A DNA stretch of 64,000 nucleotides from Sphingobacteriales bacterium 50-39 (GCA_001898505.1 MKTZ01000001.1:62001-126000), one strand, 5' to 3'. Counted from the first letter of the stretch, positions 1 to 8,863 are shown. Notes: generated by a model from the letters alone, not told the origin. Translations and numbers: made by a program.

Positions 1-139
1 ATTGCTTTTGTGACGGCTGTTTTTTACAGGAAGCTTGGAGGGAGGGCAATAAGACAACAGGATCAATGCCGAGGAGATAATTTGTCGCATGTGGATAAGG
101 TTTAGTAATGGGGCAAGCTGATTAAAATCGGATTAAATG

Positions 140-181
140 TTAACGTTAATATAATTTTTGGGGCAAATCCCGCTACATTTG
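140..181 (+). promoter_or_regulatory. Putative promoter and palindrome before susC
   Basis: A perfect match to the Bacteroidota -7 element (TACATTTG, 174-181) lies 31 bases before the susC start. No convincing TTTG box is found at the usual 19-21 base spacing. Upstream at 140-149 is a perfect 10-bp palindrome, TTAACGTTAA, with the central CG typical of LacI-family operators. The rest of 1-212 shows no gene that I can recognise. Confidence 0.45.
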
Positions 182-212
182 ATTTGTCACATATACTAAA
201 ATTTACTGTCAC

Positions 213-3200
213 ATGAGAAAAGCACTAATGCTATTAGCAGTGTTAGTAATTTGCACTACACTCGCTTTTTCCCAAGTCAAAACAATTACGGGCAGGATCG
301 TTGATCAATCTGGGGCGCCTGTTCCCTTCGTTACCATTCACATTAAAGAATCGAAGCAGACTGTTAGCGCCGATGCAGAGGGCGGCTTTGCCATTAAAGC
401 GGAGCCTTCCCAAACGCTGGTTATTACAGGCACCGGTTTTGCAACCAAAGAGATCAAGGTCGGTGATCAGACCTCATTGACGATACAGATGTCAAAAAAA
501 GAGAGCAACCTTACGGAGGTGGTTGTTACCGCATTGGGTATCAAGCAAGAGAAAAAAGCCCTGGGATATGCCACACAACAGGTATCCGGGGCGTCACTGG
601 TCCAGGCTGATGCCACCAATACATTATCGGGACTTGGGGGCAAGGTGGCGGGGTTACAGATATCCAGCTCCACGGGAACACCTGGCGCTGCTACTTACAT
701 GAGATTAAGAGGAGTTACGAGTCTCGTGGCAGGGCAGCCGCTGATCGTTGTGGATGGGGTTCCCATTGATAACTCCAATACCGGCGTATCTCTCGGGAAT
801 GTGGCTCAATCCAACAGGGCCATCGATATCAACCCGGATGATATTGAGAATGTCTCTGTCATCAAAGGGCCTGCGGCCGCAACCATGTATGGGACACAGG
901 GCAGTGATGGCGTCATCTTGATCACCACCAAGCGCGGAGGAAAGGCGCGGAGTGGCAATAGGTTTGATATCACGTATTCTGCTAATTTCACTTTTGATGA
1001 GGTCAATAAGCTTCCTGAGCTCCAAATGAAATATTCGCAAGGGTATAATGGTCTATATAATGCGCCCAACTCTTCGGCTAGCGGGCGGAGACTTACTTGG
1101 GGAGCATTGATAGATACCCTGAAATGGGATGGTGTTGCTACTGAATGGGATCCACACGGGTCTATCGTAGGGGCATCTAATCCCGCTGGGAAGACAAAGG
1201 TTGTTCCTTATAATAATGCCAAGCAATTTTTCCGGACAGCCTTTTCCCAGACACATAATCTCTCTTTAAGCGGTGGGAATGATTTTTCCAGCTATCGGTT
1301 TTCATTTTCCAATCTTGCTTCGTCAGGTATCATACCTGTCAGCAGCTTCAACAGGACCACTTTTCTCGTAAGTGGTGATACCAGGCTGAGCGATAAGTTA
1401 AAGACAGGAGCAACAGTCAACTATATTGTATCCGGTGGCAATCGCGTTCAGGAGGGGAGCAATACCAGTGGTATTATGCTGGGGCTAATGCGTACGCCGA
1501 CCACTTTCGACAACTCCAATGGTGTAAGTGATCCAAAGAATACAAAGGCTTTTTTGCTCAGCGATGGAAATCAGCGGACTTTTCGGGGTGAAGGCAGCAG
1601 GAGTGGAGGTAAATATGACAACCCTTACTGGACCATTAACCGGAACCCTTTCAGAGATAAGGTTCAGCGGATCTTAGCCAATGCTTACCTTTCATATGAC
1701 CCCTATAGCTGGCTGAATATTACTGAGCGTATTGGTGTGGATCATTATGGTGATGACCGTTTCCAGTCATTTGCCATCAGTTCCAATGGGCATCCAACAG
1801 GACAAATCGATTATACGGATATCTCCAATACGATTTACAACAATGATCTGCTGGTGACTATGACGCATAATCTGACAGATGATCTGAAAGGAACCTTGCT
1901 ACTGGGCAATAACCTCTATTTTACAGAGTACAACCAGAACAACCTGGAAGGTGACGGTTATGTTGCACCGGATTATTATTCCCTGGCAAATACTTCCAGC
2001 CAATTGGCCAGCAACAGCTACCAGCGGACAAGCAGGCTGGCGTTCAATGCCCAGGCAAAATTCGACTATAAAGGCTACCTGTTCGTAGACGGGGGCATAC
2101 GGGCTGAAAAGTCTTCTACCTTTATTTCTTACGCTGTGCCTTATCCCAGTTTTGTTTACTTCCCTTCTGCGGGTGCCAGCTTTATTTTCTCTGATGCATT
2201 CAACATGACAAGCAAAGCTTTTTCATATGGCAAGCTCAGGTTTTCATATGGACAGGCCGGCAGGCTCCCCGGCATTTACGGAACAACGAATACATTTGCC
2301 GGAACCTCGGTTGTAGGACTTGCCGATGGCTGGACCAGTGGTATCTCCTTCCCCATCAATGGCCAGCAGGCCGTATTTGGCAACGGCCTTGGAAATGCGA
2401 ATCTCAAACCCGAACGGACTTCTTCCATCGACATTGGTACGGAGCTACGCTTCCTGGAAAACAGACTTGGACTTGACGTGACTTATTACGTGTCCAAATC
2501 TCATGACCTCTTGTTGTCTGTACCTATTTCCCCATCTTCGGGCTATGGCTCCTATTATACGAATGGAGCTTCCATGGAGAACCATGGACTGGAAGTTGTC
2601 CTGAATGCCACGCCTGTCAAGGCTGGTGATTTCCGCTGGGACATGAATATCAATTGGAGCTTCAACAGGAGCAAAGTCACTGCACTGGCGCCGGGTGTAA
2701 GCACTTATACTATTACCGGATTTACGGGCGCCCTGATCGAGAATATTGTCGGTCAGCCCTATGGTATCGTATATGGAACCGACTTCCTGCGGGACAGCAA
2801 GGGCAATCTGATCGTATCGGATGGCCAGGATGGTACACCTGCAGGATATCCCATTGCAGGAACGAATTCAATTCGTATCGGCAACCCCAATCCCAAATGG
2901 ATCGGGGGCTGGCAAAATACTTTTAGCTACAAAGGGTTTACTTTAGGAGCCTTGTTTGAGACCAAGCAAAAGTTTGATGTCTGGAACGGTACAAAAGGCG
3001 CCATGACTTACTTCGGTACGGCAAAGGTCACGGAGAACAGGGGTACGAGTTACACCTTCCAGGGCGTGCTGGGACATGCGGATGATAATGGCAACGCGGT
3101 TGTAACAGGCGGCGCTAACAAGACCCCTGTACTGCTCGACCAGAGCTGGTACAGCGATTATATCGGGAACAGCTTTACAGGTCCTGCTGCTCAGTCTGTA

Positions 3201-3449
3201 GAAGACGGAACATATGTCAGGCTTCGGGAAGTATCGCTGGGATATACATTCAACACAAAGTCCTGGGGTACCCATAATTTTATCAAATCTCTCACTGTAA
3301 CGGCCATAGGAAGGAATCTGTGGCTGCACACAAAATACAGCGGTGTTGATCCGGATACCGGTCTGGGTGGAAGCGCCGGTCTTGGTATCGACTATTTCAA
3401 CAATCCCGGCACGAGGACCTTTGGCTTCAATGTTAAAGTAGGACTGTAA
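213..3449 (+). CDS. SusC/RagA-family TonB-linked outer membrane protein
   Basis: This 1078-residue protein is a TonB-dependent outer-membrane transporter that works with a SusD-type lipoprotein to import oligosaccharides or other large nutrients. A signal peptide (residues 1-20, ending LAFSQ) is followed by a carboxypeptidase-regulatory-like domain (about 24-95). Next come the TonB-box segment with EVVVTALGIKQEKKALGY (about 102-120), the plug with the LRGVTSL and VVDGVPIDN motifs (about 163-187), and a long beta-barrel ending in aromatic GFNVKVGL. The ALGIKQEKKALGY signature marks a common SusC subgroup. A SusD partner follows 34 bases downstream. No glycosidase or sensor lies next to it, so the substrate cannot be named. 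Confidence 0.95.
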   Translation: MRKALMLLAVLVICTTLAFSQVKTITGRIVDQSGAPVPFVTIHIKESKQTVSADAEGGFAIKAEPSQTLVITGTGFATKEIKVGDQTSLTIQMSKKESNLTEVVVTALGIKQEKKALGYATQQVSGASLVQADATNTLSGLGGKVAGLQISSSTGTPGAATYMRLRGVTSLVAGQPLIVVDGVPIDNSNTGVSLGNVAQSNRAIDINPDDIENVSVIKGPAAATMYGTQGSDGVILITTKRGGKARSGNRFDITYSANFTFDEVNKLPELQMKYSQGYNGLYNAPNSSASGRRLTWGALIDTLKWDGVATEWDPHGSIVGASNPAGKTKVVPYNNAKQFFRTAFSQTHNLSLSGGNDFSSYRFSFSNLASSGIIPVSSFNRTTFLVSGDTRLSDKLKTGATVNYIVSGGNRVQEGSNTSGIMLGLMRTPTTFDNSNGVSDPKNTKAFLLSDGNQRTFRGEGSRSGGKYDNPYWTINRNPFRDKVQRILANAYLSYDPYSWLNITERIGVDHYGDDRFQSFAISSNGHPTGQIDYTDISNTIYNNDLLVTMTHNLTDDLKGTLLLGNNLYFTEYNQNNLEGDGYVAPDYYSLANTSSQLASNSYQRTSRLAFNAQAKFDYKGYLFVDGGIRAEKSSTFISYAVPYPSFVYFPSAGASFIFSDAFNMTSKAFSYGKLRFSYGQAGRLPGIYGTTNTFAGTSVVGLADGWTSGISFPINGQQAVFGNGLGNANLKPERTSSIDIGTELRFLENRLGLDVTYYVSKSHDLLLSVPISPSSGYGSYYTNGASMENHGLEVVLNATPVKAGDFRWDMNINWSFNRSKVTALAPGVSTYTITGFTGALIENIVGQPYGIVYGTDFLRDSKGNLIVSDGQDGTPAGYPIAGTNSIRIGNPNPKWIGGWQNTFSYKGFTLGALFETKQKFDVWNGTKGAMTYFGTAKVTENRGTSYTFQGVLGHADDNGNAVVTGGANKTPVLLDQSWYSDYIGNSFTGPAAQSVEDGTYVRLREVSLGYTFNTKSWGTHNFIKSLTVTAIGRNLWLHTKYSGVDPDTGLGGSAGLGIDYFNNPGTRTFGFNVKVGL

Positions 3450-3483
3450 GAAACTTATTATTCAAAACACAATATTTTTGATA

Positions 3484-4818
3484 ATGAAAACTCTTTTTAT
3501 AAGAATATCGGGTGTACTGCTGGTGATCGTTGCCCTGGCGTCATCCTGCAAGAAAACACTTTTCCCCGCCGGGATCAATACGGACCCAAACGCATCAACG
3601 AAGGATCGCCTATTACCGAATGTCCTGTTACCCGGTGCTCAATACAGCATTGCCTACACGGTAGGCGGGGATGTATCCAGATTTACGTCTGTATTTATTC
3701 AATCAGTAAGGGGAAGCGCCAGGCAGTTCAAAGCCTATGATCAATATGTATTCACAGCACAGGATTTCGACAACTGCTGGTCTAATTTTTATACCCAGGG
3801 ATTGAATGATCTCTTCACGCTGAAGGAACTGGCTGCGCAGAAAGGATATTCCCACTACAGCGGGATCGCCAAGGTCCTGCTGGCATACCATATAGGCCTG
3901 GCTACTGACCTGTGGGGGGATGTACCTTATTCCCAAGCATTCAGGGGAGATTCCAGCGTACTGGAGCCGAAATATGACAAGCAGCAGGACGTCTACGATT
4001 CCGTATTTTCTCTTTTAAGCTCTGCGATTACAGATCTGGGTGCTGCAAAAGGCCTGGTAGAGCCGGGCGCCGATGATTTCATTTACGGTGGTACGCTCAG
4101 CAAATGGATCAAGCTGGCCTATTCACTGGAAGCCAGGTTCTATCTCCATCTGTCCAAAGTAGATAACACCTATGCGGATAAGGCATTGGCTGCTGCCGCC
4201 CAAGGATTTGCCAGCAACTCCGACAATGCTGCCGTACCCTTCTTTGATGATGGTACGGAGGCAAATCCCTGGTATCAGTATGTGACTCAGCGTGGGGATA
4301 TTTCCTATGACAATGGATATTTGTACCAGCTGATGACGGCAAAGTCGGATCCCCGATTGAACTCCTATTTCGACCTGGCGGGGAATGGAATAGGAGATGC
4401 CATTGGAGCTTATAATGCTCCTGTATCTCTTATGACCTATTCAGAATTGATGTTCATCCAGGCCGAGGCGCACTCTGCTAAGGGGGATGGACAGGAGACG
4501 ACAGCTTATAATACCGCGGTAACAGCGTCATTTAACGCCCTTGGATTGGATGGGACAGCCTATTTGACAGCCAATCCACTGATCGGAGCGGATCATGCTA
4601 CGCGTCTGCCAACAATCATTACGCAGAAATATGTCGCCTTGTTCTCGGAGCCAGAGCCTTTTATGGACTGGAAAAGGACGGGGATACCTTCACTGACACC
4701 TACTACGGGCGCGAATATTCCCAGGAGATTCATTTATGTGCAGGCAGAATTGGATCACAACGGAAAAAATGTGCCTTCCGGATTAACGTTGTATTCCAAG
4801 AGCTGGTGGGATCAATAG
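3484..4818 (+). CDS. SusD/RagB-family nutrient-binding lipoprotein
   Basis: This 444-residue lipoprotein is the predicted surface partner of the preceding SusC and captures substrate above the barrel. The N-terminus is a lipoprotein signal with lipobox VALASSC, so the mature protein starts at Cys. The sequence resembles the SusD-like group 2 branch (LAYHIGLATDLWGDVPYSQAF, then EARFYLHLSK, then a C-terminal EPFMDWKRTGIPSL). The frame is open from a TTG at 3478, but the ATG at 3484 gives the better signal peptide. It forms an operon with the SusC gene. Confidence 0.93.
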   Translation: MKTLFIRISGVLLVIVALASSCKKTLFPAGINTDPNASTKDRLLPNVLLPGAQYSIAYTVGGDVSRFTSVFIQSVRGSARQFKAYDQYVFTAQDFDNCWSNFYTQGLNDLFTLKELAAQKGYSHYSGIAKVLLAYHIGLATDLWGDVPYSQAFRGDSSVLEPKYDKQQDVYDSVFSLLSSAITDLGAAKGLVEPGADDFIYGGTLSKWIKLAYSLEARFYLHLSKVDNTYADKALAAAAQGFASNSDNAAVPFFDDGTEANPWYQYVTQRGDISYDNGYLYQLMTAKSDPRLNSYFDLAGNGIGDAIGAYNAPVSLMTYSELMFIQAEAHSAKGDGQETTAYNTAVTASFNALGLDGTAYLTANPLIGADHATRLPTIITQKYVALFSEPEPFMDWKRTGIPSLTPTTGANIPRRFIYVQAELDHNGKNVPSGLTLYSKSWWDQ

Positions 4819-4854
4819 ATTAGGCCATACTTTATTAGATCATGCAGATCATGG

Positions 4855-4879
4855 AAAAGGTCACCTTTGGTGGCCTTTT
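4855..4879 (+). terminator. Terminator after the first SusCD operon
   Basis: Stem AAAAGGTCACC (4855-4865), loop TTT, and GGTGGCCTTTT (4869-4879), with one G-U pair, lies 37 bases after the susD stop. The T-run is the end of the 3' arm. Confidence 0.8.
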
Positions 4880-4897
4880 CTATTTGCGGTATCTTTG
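4866..4897 (+). promoter_or_regulatory. Canonical Bacteroidota promoter for the DUF3467 gene
   Basis: TTTG at 4866-4869, a 20-base spacer, then TATCTTTG at 4890-4897 match the TTTG-N19/20-TAnnTTTG consensus exactly. The ATG follows 13 bases later. The -33 box occupies the loop and the first base of the 3' arm of the upstream terminator. Confidence 0.8.
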
Positions 4898-4910
4898 AGG
4901 AAACTTTTTT

Positions 4911-5225
4911 ATGTCTGATAATCAGCAGCCGAACAGCCAGCTAAATATAGAGATCAGCGAGGAGACAGCGGAGGGACAGTATGCAAATCTGGCTATCATC
5001 ACCCATTCCCATGCTGAATTTGTGATCGACTTTGTAAATGTGATGCCGGGTACGCCCAAGAGTAAGGTAAAGAGTCGTATCATACTCACTCCGCAGCATG
5101 CCAAGCGGTTTATGAAGGCGTTGACGGAGAATCTGGTGCGGTTTGAGACGGCCAATGGGAAGATACAGGATCTGGAAGAGGTGCAATTGCCGATGAATTT
5201 CGGGGGGCCGTCGGCGCAGGCGTAA
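4911..5225 (+). CDS. DUF3467 domain protein
   Basis: This 104-residue acidic soluble protein is recognisable as DUF3467 from the core NLAIITHSHAEFVIDFVNVMPG followed by SRIILTPQHAKRFMKAL. The family is small, conserved in many bacteria and has no established function. It stands alone between a terminator with an embedded promoter and a hairpin cluster, so it is probably a monocistronic housekeeping gene. Confidence 0.85.
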   Translation: MSDNQQPNSQLNIEISEETAEGQYANLAIITHSHAEFVIDFVNVMPGTPKSKVKSRIILTPQHAKRFMKALTENLVRFETANGKIQDLEEVQLPMNFGGPSAQA

Positions 5226-5254
5226 ACTTTTACCTAATACATTCTCATGTATGG

Positions 5255-5329
5255 GCGGACCAGCGGTCCGCGGCCATTACACGGATGCTAATGATGGCCC
5301 TTCGGGCGGCGGAACGCCTGTGGCGTTCC
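5255..5329. repeat. Two perfect GC-rich hairpins
   Basis: GCGGACC (5255-5261) pairs with GGTCCGC (5265-5271) over a 3-base loop. GGAACGCC (5311-5318) pairs with GGCGTTCC (5322-5329), also over a 3-base loop. They sit between convergent DUF3467 and radC and may be mRNA 3'-end structures or REP-like elements. No other copies were noticed in the window. Confidence 0.55.
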
Positions 5330-5340
5330 TGGCGGGCGGC

Positions 5341-5370
5341 ATAAAGGGCTGCTTCACAGCAGCCCTTTAT
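5341..5370. terminator. Bidirectional terminator overlapping the radC 3' end
   Basis: Perfect 12-bp inverted repeat ATAAAGGGCTGC (5341-5352) / GCAGCCCTTTAT (5359-5370) with a 6-base loop. The 3' arm also encodes the last residues of RadC, whose TGA stop (5354-5356, minus strand) is in the loop. It can serve both convergent genes. Confidence 0.7.
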
Positions 5371-6043
5371 CGGCAAAACTATAGTATCCTTCCTCACTTA
5401 CTATAATATGGTCCAGCAGCCGCAGATCAAGGTGTCTGGCTCCTTCCTTTATTTTACGGGTAAATTCCTCGTCAGCCCGGCTGGGCCGGAGACTGCCGGA
5501 GGGATGATTATGGCATAGAATGATGCTGGTAGCGTCTTCTTCGAGGGCTTTTCTGAAGATAATGCGAGGGTCGGCTACGGTGCCGGTGAGGCCGCCCCGG
5601 CTGAGGATGCCAAAGTGGAGGATCTTTCCGGAGCTGTTGAGATAGAGGGCTGCAAATACCTCTTGTCGCTGGTCTTTCAGCATGAGCTGTAAATAGGCGG
5701 CGGCTTCGCGACCCTCCTTTAGCCGGGGTTTTTTCAGCATGGCGGCCTCGCGCCGACGGCCCAGCTCCATGGCAGCGGATATGATGATGGCCTTGGCCTG
5801 GCCGATGCCTTTGATCTTCATCAATTCCTTAACGGGGAGGTTACCCAAGTGGCGGAGATCGTTCCTGCCGAGCTTTAAGACGTCCCTGGCGAGTTCAATT
5901 GCGTTACGATCAGGAGTGCCAACACCGATGAGAATGGCCAGCAGCTCGGAATTACTCAGGGCTTCAGGGCTTTTACTGAGTAGTTTTTCGCGTGGCTGAT
6001 CGTCTTTTGCCCATTTTTTTATGGGGGTTTTTCCAGCTTGCAT
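5354..6043 (-). CDS. radC: RadC/JAB-domain protein
   Basis: This is a 229-residue RadC-family protein of full family length. A helix-hairpin-helix region (about residues 30-100, containing LMKIKGIGQAKA) precedes a JAB/MPN domain. The metal motif is visible: His178 and His180 in CHNHPSG, Ser188 and Asp191 in PSRAD. RadC proteins were once linked to DNA repair, but the role is not settled and the JAB fold suggests a metallo-hydrolase. The start is the only ATG that leaves the N-terminal region intact. Confidence 0.93.
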   Translation of the reverse strand: MQAGKTPIKKWAKDDQPREKLLSKSPEALSNSELLAILIGVGTPDRNAIELARDVLKLGRNDLRHLGNLPVKELMKIKGIGQAKAIIISAAMELGRRREAAMLKKPRLKEGREAAAYLQLMLKDQRQEVFAALYLNSSGKILHFGILSRGGLTGTVADPRIIFRKALEEDATSIILCHNHPSGSLRPSRADEEFTRKIKEGARHLDLRLLDHIIVSEEGYYSFADKGLL

Positions 6044-6177
6044 AAATCAATTTAAACCATTATTTTGTACTTTATAAAGAAGAGTTAAAATAAGGACGCA
6101 AGTCTTTCGTTATTAGCTCAGATTGACTGTTTTTTCGAGATAATCCGAATCTATTGAAAATCTTAATCTAAAATCCA

Positions 6178-6384
6178 ATGAAACGAACTACTTTCAACGC
6201 AATTGGCGGCTGGCAGCCTTTCCTGTTCTGTATCGGTATGTATGTTGTCGCCCTGATGTTCTCCATCTTCGTTTGCTCCTCCATTTTTTATGTGATCAAT
6301 TCCAAATCTTCCGACAAGGATGCTGCAAAAGTTGCTATTGTCCCTACCAACGCGGGCAGTCAGCTGGCTTCTGTAAACCACTAA
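6178..6384 (+). CDS. Small single-pass membrane protein
   Basis: I do not recognise a named family in this 68-residue protein. A hydrophobic segment at about residues 13-40 (FLFCIGMYVVALMFSIFVC) is flanked by a short basic N-terminus and a polar C-terminal tail. A clear terminator follows 17 bases after the stop, which supports a real, separately transcribed gene. It is divergent from radC. Confidence 0.65.
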   Translation: MKRTTFNAIGGWQPFLFCIGMYVVALMFSIFVCSSIFYVINSKSSDKDAAKVAIVPTNAGSQLASVNH

Positions 6385-6401
6385 AACTGTTAACTTTTTG
6401 A

Positions 6402-6442
6402 GACCATTTCCTCGTGTAAAACCGGGGAATGGTCTTTTTTTT
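6402..6442 (+). terminator. Rho-independent terminator
   Basis: Arms GACCATTTCC (6402-6411) and GGGGAATGGTC (6424-6434) flank a loop and are followed by eight T residues. This ends the small membrane-protein gene. Confidence 0.85.
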
Positions 6443-6475
6443 CAGGTGCGACCAAAGGACAATCATTAACGGTTT

Positions 6476-6515
6476 GCGTGAATTGAGCTACATTCGTTTA
6501 GCGCTCAATTCACGC
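6476..6515. promoter_or_regulatory. 13-bp inverted repeat upstream of prs (possible operator)
   Basis: GCGTGAATTGAGC (6476-6488) and GCTCAATTCACGC (6503-6515) are perfect inverted arms separated by 14 bases. The repeat covers the expected -33 region of the prs promoter, so it is placed like a repressor or activator site rather than a terminator. Confidence 0.6.
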
Positions 6516-6523
6516 ACATTTTA

Positions 6524-6531
6524 TATCTTCG
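6524..6531 (+). promoter_or_regulatory. -7 element of prs
   Basis: TATCTTCG matches TAnnTTTG with one change and ends 20 bases before the chosen prs start. Confidence 0.55.
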
Positions 6532-6551
6532 CCCCACATTTTACCATTTTT

Positions 6552-7502
6552 ATGCAGCATTTAGCCAAGATCTTCTCCGGCACGGGATCACAATACCTGG
6601 CTGAGAAAATTGCTCAACAATTCGGTACCCTTTCCGGAAAGATTACTATTCAACGATTTAGCGATGGAGAGATCCAGACGACCTTTGATGAGAGCATTCG
6701 GGGGGACATGGTGTTTTTGGTACAAAGCACTTTTGCCCCGGCGGAGAACCTGCTGGAACTGTTGCTCATGATCGATGCGGCCCGCCGGGCTTCGGCTTAT
6801 AAGGTGGTGGCGGTGATCCCATATTATGGGTATGCACGGCAGGATAGGAAGGACAAGCCCCGGGTGGCAATTGGTAGTAAGTTGATTGCCAATATGTTAG
6901 TGGCGGCTGGGGCGGATAGGGTCATTACGATGGACCTGCATGCTCCACAAATCCAGGGATATTTTGATATACCGGTGGACCACCTGGACAGCTCGGCCAT
7001 TTTTATCCCTTATATTGAGCAACTTAAGGTAGAAAACCTTACCTTTGCGGCCCCTGACGTGGGTAGTGCCAACCGTATCCGGGAGGTCGCTTCTTATTTC
7101 AATGCGGAAATGGTGATCTGCGACAAGCACAGAAAGCGTGCGAATGAGATTGCGAGCATGGTGGTCATCGGGGATGTGACGGACAAGGATATCGTGCTGA
7201 TCGATGACATTTGTGATACGGGAGGAACGCTGGCAAAATCGGCGGGCCTTTTGAAGGAAAAGGGGGCCAGGAGCGTGCGGGCGTTGTGTACGCATCCGGT
7301 GTTGAGCGGCAAGGCGTATGAAAATATAGAGAACAGTGTGCTGGAGGAGCTGGTGGTGTGTGATACGATACCGCTGAAGAGGCAAAGCCCGAAGATCAAG
7401 GTGTTGAGCGTTGCGGAATTGTTTGCGGTAGCCATCCGGAATGCCCATGAGAACAGGAGTATTACGGGGCTGTTCATTCACTCGCAGTTGCGGAACAAGT
7501 AA
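6552..7502 (+). CDS. prs: Ribose-phosphate pyrophosphokinase
   Basis: This 316-residue enzyme makes PRPP from ribose 5-phosphate and ATP, feeding purine, pyrimidine, His, Trp and NAD synthesis. Family hallmarks are IQRFSDGEIQTTF, PYYGYARQDRKDKPR, the DLHAPQIQGYFDIPVDHL segment and the PRPP-binding loop DIVLIDDICDTGGT. The frame is open from an ATG at 6429, but that codon lies inside the preceding terminator. The ATG at 6552 gives the normal family length and follows a -7 element. rplY follows 48 bases later with no terminator between, so the two are probably cotranscribed. Confidence 0.97.
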   Translation: MQHLAKIFSGTGSQYLAEKIAQQFGTLSGKITIQRFSDGEIQTTFDESIRGDMVFLVQSTFAPAENLLELLLMIDAARRASAYKVVAVIPYYGYARQDRKDKPRVAIGSKLIANMLVAAGADRVITMDLHAPQIQGYFDIPVDHLDSSAIFIPYIEQLKVENLTFAAPDVGSANRIREVASYFNAEMVICDKHRKRANEIASMVVIGDVTDKDIVLIDDICDTGGTLAKSAGLLKEKGARSVRALCTHPVLSGKAYENIENSVLEELVVCDTIPLKRQSPKIKVLSVAELFAVAIRNAHENRSITGLFIHSQLRNK

Positions 7503-7550
7503 CCAGGACAGCGGCTCAGGTAAGTAAGGTAATTAACAAACACACATAAA

Positions 7551-8195
7551 ATGAGAACGATTACAATCGAAGGACAACTCAGGACCGAAAAGGGCAAACA
7601 AGCCACCCGCCAACTTCGCTCTGAGGAAAAAGTGCCCGGTGTAATTTATGGGGGTGCAAAGGAGGTGAATTTTTCAGCTCCTGCGACGTCTTTTAAAACA
7701 CTGGTCTACACTCCTGACTTCCAATTGGCGGAGGTCAAGGTAGATGGCAATTCTTACAAGTGCATTTTGAAAGATCTGCAGTTTGATAAGGTGACGGACG
7801 AGCTGATCCATGTCGACCTCCTGGAGCTGGTGGAAGACAAAAAGGTGATAGCTACCATTCCCATTAAATTCACCGGCGCTTCAAAAGGTGTAAAGGATGG
7901 CGGTAAGCTTATCACCAAGATGAAAGCCTTGAAGGTAAAGACCTATCCCAAGTACCTTAAGGAGAATATCGAAGTGGACCTGACGGAGCTGGAATTGAAT
8001 GGCAACGTACGGGTAGAGGATGTGAAGGCGGAGAACTATGAGATCCTGAACTCGCCCCGTATCCCTATCGCCTCGGTAGTGCTCACCCGTCAATTGAAAC
8101 AGGAAGAAGCTGGTGCTGCTCCTGCGGCCGGTGCTGCTCCTGCGGCTGCCGCCGCTCCTGCTGCGGCCAAACCTGCTGCGGGTGGAAAGAAATAA
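7551..8195 (+). CDS. rplY: 50S ribosomal protein L25 (CTC type)
   Basis: This 214-residue protein is a long-form L25/CTC protein that binds 5S rRNA. The N-terminal L25 domain (about 1-95) contains RQLRSEEKVPGVIYGG and the C-terminal beta domain spans about 100-185. The tail from about residue 190 is low-complexity Ala/Pro/Gly ending in a basic patch, a frequent feature of Bacteroidota L25. The gene order prs-rplY-pth is common in bacteria. Confidence 0.95.
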   Translation: MRTITIEGQLRTEKGKQATRQLRSEEKVPGVIYGGAKEVNFSAPATSFKTLVYTPDFQLAEVKVDGNSYKCILKDLQFDKVTDELIHVDLLELVEDKKVIATIPIKFTGASKGVKDGGKLITKMKALKVKTYPKYLKENIEVDLTELELNGNVRVEDVKAENYEILNSPRIPIASVVLTRQLKQEEAGAAPAAGAAPAAAAAPAAAKPAAGGKK

Positions 8196-8212
8196 AGTAA
8201 TTTATTAGTAGG

Positions 8213-8242
8213 AACCCGGTTAAATTTATAACCGGGTTTTTG
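8213..8242 (+). terminator. Terminator after rplY
   Basis: AACCCGGTTA (8213-8222) pairs with TAACCGGGTT (8229-8238) over a 6-base loop, followed by a short T-run. Confidence 0.85.
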
Positions 8243-8284
8243 TTATTTTTAAACCCTTTATGGGTAAGCTTTTGATCCTCGCAT

Positions 8285-8863
8285 ATGGCTAAATATCTCA
8301 TTGTGGGATTGGGTAATATCGGGGCAGACTATGCTGGCACCAGGCATAATATAGGCTTTGACGTAGCGGATGCGCTTGTAAAAAAGCATGAGGGCTCCTT
8401 CAGACTGGACCGACTAGCCGAAGTGGCGGAGATCAGATGGAAAGGGAAGACACTGATCACGATCAAGCCGACCACCTTCATGAATCTTAGCGGCAAGGCG
8501 GTGAAATACTGGATGGACAAGGAAAAGATCTCTTTGGAAAATGTATTGATCATTGTTGATGAACTGGCTCTGCCGCTGACCAAATTCCGGCTCCGGCCGG
8601 CGGGAAGCAGCGCGGGTCATAATGGGCTGCGGAGCATAGAAGAGGTGCTGGGTACGGATGGCTATCCCAGGTTGAGATTCGGTATTGGCAATAGTTTCCC
8701 GAAAGGAAGACAGGTAGATTTTGTGCTGGGGAGATGGAAGGAAGATGAGCTCCCCCTGGTCCGTCAGAAGGTCGACAAGACGGTGGAATTGGTGGAAAGC
8801 TTTGCCACCAGCGGGATTGAGCGGACCATGAACCAGTACAATAATTTGGATTTTACGCTATGA
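8285..8863 (+). CDS. pth: Peptidyl-tRNA hydrolase
   Basis: This 192-residue enzyme releases peptides from peptidyl-tRNA that drops off ribosomes. The substrate-binding and catalytic motif GLGNIGADYAGTRHNIG contains Asn11 and catalytic His21. TFMNLSGKAV and SAGHNGLRSIEEVLG are further family signatures. Length and start are normal. It lies downstream of rplY behind a terminator, so it may have its own promoter. Confidence 0.96.
   Translation: MAKYLIVGLGNIGADYAGTRHNIGFDVADALVKKHEGSFRLDRLAEVAEIRWKGKTLITIKPTTFMNLSGKAVKYWMDKEKISLENVLIIVDELALPLTKFRLRPAGSSAGHNGLRSIEEVLGTDGYPRLRFGIGNSFPKGRQVDFVLGRWKEDELPLVRQKVDKTVELVESFATSGIERTMNQYNNLDFTL

Noticed and set aside
5255-5370. Possible short CRISPR-like repeat cluster
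   Set aside because: The hairpins differ in sequence and there are no regular spacers or cas genes.
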